A stretch of 64,000 nt of DNA from contig NC_084891.1 in assembly GCF_958979055.1 (NCBI RefSeq), positions 29,074,001 through 29,138,000 of the forward strand. Reading direction: 5' to 3'. Shown one piece after another: positions 57,674 through 64,000 of the stretch (positions are counted from its first letter, which is position 1; every line of letters begins with the position of its first letter). Position numbers and translations under genes: made by a program. Under the pieces are notes generated by a model. The model worked only from the letters and a program-made list of their open reading frames with translations. It had not been told where the DNA came from and ran no database searches. Source of the stretch: Alnus glutinosa. Its lineage: Eukaryota; Streptophyta; Magnoliopsida; Fagales; Betulaceae.

Positions 57674-59032
57674 ATGAAAATGGAGATCGAAATTATTTCC
57701 AAAGAGTGCATCAAGCCCTCTTCTCCAACACCCCCTAACCTGAAAACCTACAAGCTATCCCTGTTGGACCAGGTCCATTCATCCATCTATATTCCTGTGA
57801 TCCTCTTCTATCCCATGAACCAAAGCATAAGCCATGATGTTGTTGATATTGTCTCTCAAAGATCACAGCTGTTAAAGCAATCCCTATCAGAAACCCTAAC
57901 TCGCTTTTACCCACTTGCTGGCAAAGTCAAAGATGATCTCTCCATCGATTGTAATGACGAGGGGGTTTTATATTTAGAAGCTTATGCAAACTGTCACCTT
58001 GTTGACTACCTCAACCAGCCTAATCTCGCATCATTGCAACAATTTTTACCGCAACAGATGACTTTTACAGATCCAGTTGCGGGAGATTATGTAGCTATGA
58101 CAAAAGTGACCAGCTTTGCATGCGGCGGTTTTGCCATTGGTATCCTTGTTTGCCACATGGTCGCTGATGGAACTGCCTTCAGTGCATTTCTCAATGGTTG
58201 GGCAGCCACTGCTCGTAAGGCCTCTGAAGCTGTATGTCCTAATTTTGATGCCCCATCAATTTTCGTGCAAAGCGATGCATTCTCTAAAGAAGCAGCTATG
58301 ACTACGTTTGCCAAGGCCTACAAATCAGGCAGGTGTATTGTAAGGAGAATTGTGTTTGATGCCTCAGCCGTTGAGTCACTTAAAGCCAAAGCAACCAGCT
58401 CAAGCGTGCAAAACCCAACAAGAGTTGAGGTTGTGTCGGCACTCCTATGGAAATGCTTCACGACTGCTTTCAAGGCCACTTCTGGCCTTCAAAAGGCAAC
58501 CTATATGACCCATTCAGTGAATTTCCGCAGAAGAGCAGATCCACAATTCACAGACTCTTCCATGGGAAATTTATTTTGGGGAGCAGGCGCATTATGCATG
58601 CCCGAGGAGAAAGATTTCCCGTACATGGTGAGCAAGCTTAGAGAGGCCATAATGAAAATTGATGCTGATTTGGTAAAAAGCCTACAAGGTGATGGAGGGC
58701 TTTCCAAAGTTTGTGAGCTTATGAAAGCAACGACTGAAACACTCACAAGAGTAGAATCTTCTTATGGAATGGATTTCATTGCGGTTACCAGTTGGTGTAA
58801 CTTTGGTATGTATGACATTGATTTCGGGTGGGGAAAGCCGATGTGGGTAAGCAGTGTTGGTTCAAGCGGCGATTCGGAGACAGTGTTCCCGACATCGATA
58901 ATTCTAATGGATACAAAATCCCGCAATGGAGTAGAAGCATGGGTTACGTTAGAAGAAGAAGATATGACTATGCTACTACAAGACAAAGAGCTACTTGCTT
59001 TTGTTTCTTTGGATCCTAGTCCCATAAAATAA
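57674..59032 (+). CDS. BAHD acyltransferase 4 (clade III)
   Basis: Intact 452-residue enzyme, with HMVAD at 161-165 and DFGWG at 383-387. It is closest to BAHD1, from which it differs by a modest number of substitutions (Thr for Val in AMTKV, Glu for Ala in SAVESLK, Leu for Ile in SGLQK, Lys for Ile in EEKDFP), and it shares the DTKSRNG loop. Its first 222 codons also equal truncated BAHD2. The in-frame ATG at 57638 would add 12 residues that are not conserved. No introns. BAHD1 and BAHD4 probably have overlapping functions. Confidence 0.92.
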   Translation: MKMEIEIISKECIKPSSPTPPNLKTYKLSLLDQVHSSIYIPVILFYPMNQSISHDVVDIVSQRSQLLKQSLSETLTRFYPLAGKVKDDLSIDCNDEGVLYLEAYANCHLVDYLNQPNLASLQQFLPQQMTFTDPVAGDYVAMTKVTSFACGGFAIGILVCHMVADGTAFSAFLNGWAATARKASEAVCPNFDAPSIFVQSDAFSKEAAMTTFAKAYKSGRCIVRRIVFDASAVESLKAKATSSSVQNPTRVEVVSALLWKCFTTAFKATSGLQKATYMTHSVNFRRRADPQFTDSSMGNLFWGAGALCMPEEKDFPYMVSKLREAIMKIDADLVKSLQGDGGLSKVCELMKATTETLTRVESSYGMDFIAVTSWCNFGMYDIDFGWGKPMWVSSVGSSGDSETVFPTSIILMDTKSRNGVEAWVTLEEEDMTMLLQDKELLAFVSLDPSPIK

Positions 59033-61088
59033 AAAATGGTATTTCTCACCTATGGCAATGAATTAATATCATTGTCCTGTGATGTCGGCTTGATCATGCG
59101 GCCGGCCGGCCCTTTTGTTTTGCTTGTTTTTTTTTTCTTCTTATTTTCTCTTGATCGATCATGGTTATCAACAAATAAATGCAAGATTTTGTTCAATGGA
59201 CCATATCGTCCATAATATTTACCTTTTTAGAGCACGGTAGTATTGATGTGTCCAAAAATGTAATTGACTGCATGCCCTGCAGTAACTTTCTCTGTCTATT
59301 TGTAGGTAGCACAACCCTCCGACCGCTCAAAATTTGTGTATAATCGGAACTTACTGTGGAATTTTACTACTAAAGAGCAACGCACCACAAGAAAAGAAAG
59401 CACATGAACATACATCTAATTCAAATAATAAAAATTACCCTTAATATGAGAAAAAGGCACTCAAGTTTTATCTGATCGAATAAATGATCAACAGTTTGAA
59501 CAAATATTTAAGAGGTATTATTATTATTATTATTATTATTATTTATATATATATATATATATTTTAATGAAAGGTAAACCGCAAAGGCTTATAATTAGAA
59601 AGATGTTTGTAAAATTGGCAAGGTGACGAAACAAAGTAATCATCACGTGAATAGTATTAATCAGACCCACGGATTAATTAACGGTAAGCGCGGCGTAAAA
59701 ACCAGGTAAAATTGCACTTGAAGAACCCCAATCCAAATCCACAGCAAACGAAATCCAGATAACAAGTACACAATCCACTGCCTCGCCCAATCCTCTCAAC
59801 CCACGTGTGGAAAAGCATTCCAACACCATCATCTCCCTGTACGAACTCGGCTGACTAAACCCCTGTCATGTCGCTCTCTCTCTCTCTCTCTTCCCAATGC
59901 GTCGTACCCTGCCCCCATTAAAAGTTCCTAATTTTCTTTTTACTTAGAAAAAAAAAAAAAAAAATTCCTCATTCTTTTTTTCTCACATTTTCTTCAGCCC
60001 CCAATTCAGAACCAGAAGAAATTAATTCACACAAAATTTAACAAGACAGAGATCGTTTGTGTGAGTGACCCGTGTGGTAAGTAAATGAATTTCAGTTAAG
60101 TTATGGACGAAAATTGATTTTAAAGGGTAAATTATTATTTTTACCTATCACAAAAATTTATGAATTATTTTTTATACTACAAAAAATAATTTGTAAACTA
60201 AGTCAAACATATGAAACAATTTTACATTTTTTCCAATTTTAAATTTCCTTGCTATCAATCCAGACGGCTTGCAATTATCCTTACATTGCAATCTCATTAA
60301 GGACCCTGGCCTTTTGGCCACTTGTAATGTTTCTTCCTCCCCATATTGCCGCAAATTAATTAGTTAAGGCTTTCTTTTAAATGGGTCTGACTTTTTTAAT
60401 TAAATGATTTTGATTAGAATTGATCTATATAATTTTATATTCATGTTTCGACACAATTCGAACCCGACATAATGTCTGACAAATTTTGATGTCATGACCT
60501 GTGAGCTCGACACAAGCCTAATACAAAATTAATGGTTTATAAATGAAATGTTTGACCCGTTTAATTAAATTGGTTGGGTTAGGGTCGACCTATATAGTCT
60601 TATACACATACTTTGAAATGATTTAAACTAAACATGCGAACAAGAATTGTCACCTTTACGCATGGGTGGATGGTTGGCTTTTCTCAACTAACTGCCTAAG
60701 ATAGTGTGGCTAGTGGTGATAAAATAAGCGGATGCGATTAATAACTACTAACCGTCTATCCTTATATATAATAGAGAAAAACAATATCGTTTTGGTAAGG
60801 TTTCATACTAAAACACAAAAACATGTTCAAAATAATCCAAAAACCGTCTAAATCAAGCTCTAAGAAGAGGCCAAAAAAAGGTTAAAAAAATAAAAATATG
60901 TCCCAAAAGCCCTTATCTGGCAGGCGTTGCTGCAGTGCAGTTTGGGCATAAATAACTACTAATCAGTAGTTACTCAAAATCATTAACTATTTAAGGCAGT
61001 AAGGTTCGCATTTAGTAGTTAAAGACAATAACTACAAACTATTACTACATGTACAACCCTAATTAGTACTACTGCTATACACATATCA
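59033..61088. other. BAHD4 downstream region, no gene seen
   Basis: 59033-59380 resembles the BAHD1 3' flank. 59400-59903 is the part missing from copy 1 and has a (TTA)n run at about 59517-59543 and a CT run near 59875. 59904-61088 matches 13570-14756. Confidence 0.6.
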
Positions 61089-61389
61089 TTGATTTTAGGA
61101 GAAATTTCACAAAAGGGTATCGAACTATAGACCATTTTGAAGGAAGAATACTAAACTTAAAAAACAGTCAAACCCGATAATTCAATAACCATAAACCCTC
61201 ACTTTAGGGTATTCCGTCTGGTTTAGGCGTTAAAACCATACGGAATCACAATCACGTGACATACACGTGACTTACTTAAACCACACTACCCGTTTTGCCC
61301 ATCTGCTAAATAAAAACGACGTCGTTCTCACATTGTCTCTTCACTTTATCAACTCATGCAGACAAACTTCTCTTAGGCGCACACTAGCC

Positions 61390-61632
61390 ATGGCTGCCCT
61401 ATAAACCGAGCCCACTGCCAAAAGCAGTGACAACGAGTCGCCCATCGAGGAGATCCATCCAACGATGTCCAGCTACGACGACCCAAGCCTCCCCATGCGA
61501 ACCTTTTGGACTTGGTTCTTGGCCCTACTCTCGTGCGGGTGCGCTCCTTTCCTTTCTCAACACCTTCTTCTAGTATCGTACCGAGCCGCTCGTCATCTCC
61601 ATGATCTCAGTCTAGGTCGGGACCCTCCCATT
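61390..61632 (+). pseudogene. Captured OPT transporter fragment, copy 2
   Basis: Same as 15058-15300, with the stop after MAAL and the DDPSLPMRTFWTWFLAL segment. Confidence 0.7.
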
Positions 61633-61730
61633 GCCAGAGCACCACAGGGCTTGGTTCTTGGAATGATAGATTTCAAAGATTTTGAAAATTTTATGGAGAA
61701 CAACTTTAGCTGAAAAAACAGAGCATCGGG

Positions 61731-62186
61731 GAGAGCTCGACGTGGGTCTCCAGCCACTCCTCCAACGTGTTCGTCGATTCCGCTAGGATTGAGAAAGTCG
61801 TTGACAGTATTGGCCCTATCCTGAAAGTGGAATGGGATTTCGAAGGGATTCACTACTTTGACAATGGTCAGCCCACGGTTCAATACCTGTTTGTTCTGGA
61901 TACTTTGAATTTTTGCTTTTGGCCTGATAAGGATTTAAGTTATGATCATTTAGCATTCGGGCTAAAGGCAGCTTTACAGAATGACAAATCCCTGTTTAGT
62001 TGCTGGTTTGTTGTTTTGGTTTTTTTCAAAGCTTGTACTCTCTCTGTTTCGATGGAACTTTGTACAGTTTTCTAATTTATATAGTTTCACTTTTACTTAT
62101 TCATCGAAAAAAAAAAAAATCACCGGTCCTCAATTACGTGAGCTGTTGAGATGGCCTAGACCACTTCCTTTGGAGGATGAAGAGTG
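61731..62186 (+). pseudogene. Captured queuosine salvage fragment, copy 2
   Basis: Same two coding blocks as 15399-15861. The second block begins at 62122, and the A run before it is shorter. Confidence 0.7.
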
Positions 62187-62845
62187 GAAGATGTCTCATT
62201 GGAAGGCTCATGTCTAAGAGGTGCATGCAAAAGGAAGTCTTTCGACTACTGATGTCGCGGTTGTGGAAGACTGTGGGCAATGTGGTGTTCAAAGAGCTTC
62301 ATGAAAATCTCTGGCTTATTGAATTTTCCACAGAGTCCGACAAGCACCGAGTTAAAGATGGATGACCATGGTTGTTCAATGGCAGTTTCCTCGTGCATAA
62401 GGAGATTGAAGACAGCATTCCACCAACACAAATGGACTTTACACATTCTCCATTCTGGGTCCAAGTGCACGACATGCCTTTTGTGTACAAGAATATTGGG
62501 GCAACCTTAGGAGCGGTGGGGGACGTGGACGTAACGGGAGATGGAGTTGGGTGGGGTCGTTGCCTGGACATTAGGGTCCACCTGGACTTGACAAAACCAT
62601 TGAATAGGGGACGCACACTCAACCTCAATGGGAAATCTGTTTGGGTGACCTTCAAATACGAGAAGTTACCCCAATTTTGTTATACGTGTGGACGAATCTT
62701 CCATGCACAACAGAGTTGCACCGGCAGAGGAGGAGTCTGGTTAAATAATGATGCACCAGCCAAGCAATGGGGGATTTGGTTGAGAGCCGATGATCTTCGG
62801 TACAAGAAGAGTGGACCAATGTGTGCAGACTCGAGGCCAATCGGA
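62187..62845 (+). pseudogene. Captured DUF4283/zinc-knuckle fragment, copy 2
   Basis: Same frame, same TGA at 62363-62365 and same CX2CX4HX4C knuckle as 15862-16520. A few substitutions only (for example Cys for Trp in GPMCADS). Confidence 0.74.
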
Positions 62846-63645
62846 AGCAAAAATGGTGGGAAGGCTTCCTCTAAAGATATTCTAAATACAACCCACGTTC
62901 TTCATACACATTCTTCAGCCACGTGCATGCCAAAGTGCTTGCCAAACATACACGTGTTCTATAAGGGTCATCACCATCGGCATGTGCAAGATCCGCTTTC
63001 CACGTCTCCCTTCTCTTGGCTCTTCTTCGGCCTTCACCTTGCTGCAAGCCTCATGAGATCAGACACCTTCCAGGCCATTCTCCACACTTGTCTGCATATT
63101 CTTGTAAGTGTTTCAATCATAGTGTCCACTTGTATGTTTATCCCAGGGAAACAAGGCACAGCTAGTAGATCTCATGTTTACAGGGCGGGCCACACGTATG
63201 GGTCCTGGCTTCGTTTTCGCATGTAGCCAGTGAATTTTCTCACCCTTTCTTCATCAACTTAATAACTGGGACGTCGCCGATGTTCTGTCGGAGACCGGAC
63301 TTAGATGAGACGGATGGTGGAGATCAAACGACGTCGACGTGGGAGGTTGAAGGTGGCATGGTTTATGGTTTTTGTTTTCAATTTTTTTTTTTTTTGAGAG
63401 AAAGAGTTGAGGGGCAAAACGGGTAGTGTGGCTTAAGTAAGTCACGTGATTGCGATTCCGTCTGGTTTTAACGCCTAAACCAAACGGAATACTCTAAAGT
63501 GAGGGTTTAGGATAATTGAATACTCGGGTTCGACAAATTTTGAAGTTTAGTATCCTTTCGTCAAAACGGCCTATAGTTCGATACCCTTTTGTGAAGTTTC
63601 CCCTTGATTTTAAGTTTTTTTTTTTTTTAGTAGTAATAGTAGTAA

Positions 63646-63804
63646 GAGTAATGATTCACTGCCACTTAAATATACAACTTTTCACAATCTTGCCTATGTG
63701 GCAATGTGGTCTCTCACCTTAATTTATTTTTAAAAAATAAAAAAATTCAAAAAGTAGTGGGAGACCACCTTGCCACATAGACAAGGTGGTGAAAAGTTGT
63801 ATCT
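63646..63804. mobile_element. MITE of the 17323 family, cut by a CACTA insertion
   Basis: The left 159 bp of the element, with TAGTAGTAA before it at 63637-63645. It matches 17323 to about 17481, where copy 1 continues with TTTAGGTGGC but this copy has CACTACAAAA. Confidence 0.85.
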
Positions 63805-64000
63805 CACTACAAAAAAATTAGGTATTTAGGGTCTTTTTTTTTCACTACCTTTTGCAAAAAGGTTGTGAATTGCATAAAATCACTACCTTTTACAAAAATG
63901 ACTTCTTTAATTGCAGAGTATCACTACCTTTTACAAAAATGACTCCTTATCTAAGAGATAAAGTCCTATTTTAAGGAAGCCGTTAGAATCAGGGTCTTTA
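63805..64000 (+). mobile_element. CACTA element, left end (runs off the window)
   Basis: Begins CACTACAAAAAAATTAGG after TCT, followed by subterminal repeats CACTACCTTTT(G/A)CAAAA near 63843, 63881 and 63921. Its right end and any transposase lie beyond 64000. Confidence 0.82.

Larger units (their letters stand above)
61098..63603 (+). mobile_element. Pack-MULE, copy 2
   Basis: A 2506-bp partner of 14766-17280, flanked by TTGATTTTA at 61089-61097 and 63604-63612. It has the same captured fragments in the same order and the same internal stop codons. Copied with the surrounding segment, not by a second transposition. Confidence 0.92.
57288..63804 (+). repeat. Segmental duplication, copy 2 (BAHD4 plus pack-MULE)
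   Basis: Partner of 11005-17505, with an intact BAHD and ending in a MITE that is cut by a CACTA insertion. Confidence 0.88.

Noticed and set aside
4464..59032. Multi-gene biosynthetic cluster with oxidases or terpene synthases
   Set aside because: I looked for P450, terpene cyclase, methyltransferase and glycosyltransferase motifs and saw none in 64 kb. Only BAHD genes are present.

Overview
This window is nuclear DNA of a seed plant, almost certainly a woody or perennial eudicot, though the species cannot be named from sequence alone. It is AT-rich and gene-poor, full of MITEs, and carries Ty1-copia pol remnants. Its only real gene family is a set of intronless clade III BAHD acyltransferases resembling vinorine synthase and stemmadenine O-acetyltransferase. 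No rRNA, tRNA, CRISPR or bacterial-type signal was seen.

Four BAHD genes look intact: 4464-5822 (+), 19604-20962 (+), 36151-37515 (-) and 57674-59032 (+). Each encodes 452-454 residues with the catalytic HXXXD and structural DFGWG motifs. Four copies are broken: a 5' half at 11391-12077, a C-terminal scrap at 26757-27035, a promoter plus N-terminal scrap at 27755-27905, and a full-length but insertion-riddled copy at 32004-34599. Promoters without genes (49850-50005 and shorter pieces near 9570, 10780 and 51035) show that further copies were lost.

Layout. 1-4400: copia pol and LTR remnant plus a repeated upstream block with a MITE. 4400-10900: BAHD1 and its downstream block. 11005-17505: truncated BAHD2 and a pack-MULE; this segment recurs at 57288-63804 with an intact gene. 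17650-21000: MITEs and BAHD3. 22100-28850: hAT-like element, two related TIR elements, a solo LTR with a 5-bp target duplication, and BAHD scraps. 29235-38846: a large inverted duplication holding pseudogene BAHD5 and intact BAHD6 tail to tail around a ~0.5 kb spacer. 39090-55545: LINE-like 3' end, a second copia tail, two more upstream blocks, a CACTA element and MITEs. 55545-64000: GC-rich insert, BAHD4 unit, second pack-MULE copy, and a CACTA end at the right edge.

The locus grew by repeated segmental duplication of a gene-plus-flank unit. Because units share flanks, one copy often preserves the empty site of an insertion in another, so target-site duplications can be checked within the window. 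The strongest unusual items are the pack-MULE carrying fragments of an oligopeptide transporter, a queuosine-salvage protein and a zinc-knuckle retroelement protein; the tail-to-tail inverted BAHD duplication, which could form hairpin RNA; and the exact replacement that truncated BAHD2. Nothing here proves a new biochemical system. The four BAHD enzymes probably acylate alcohol or amine groups of specialised metabolites, but substrates cannot be read from sequence.
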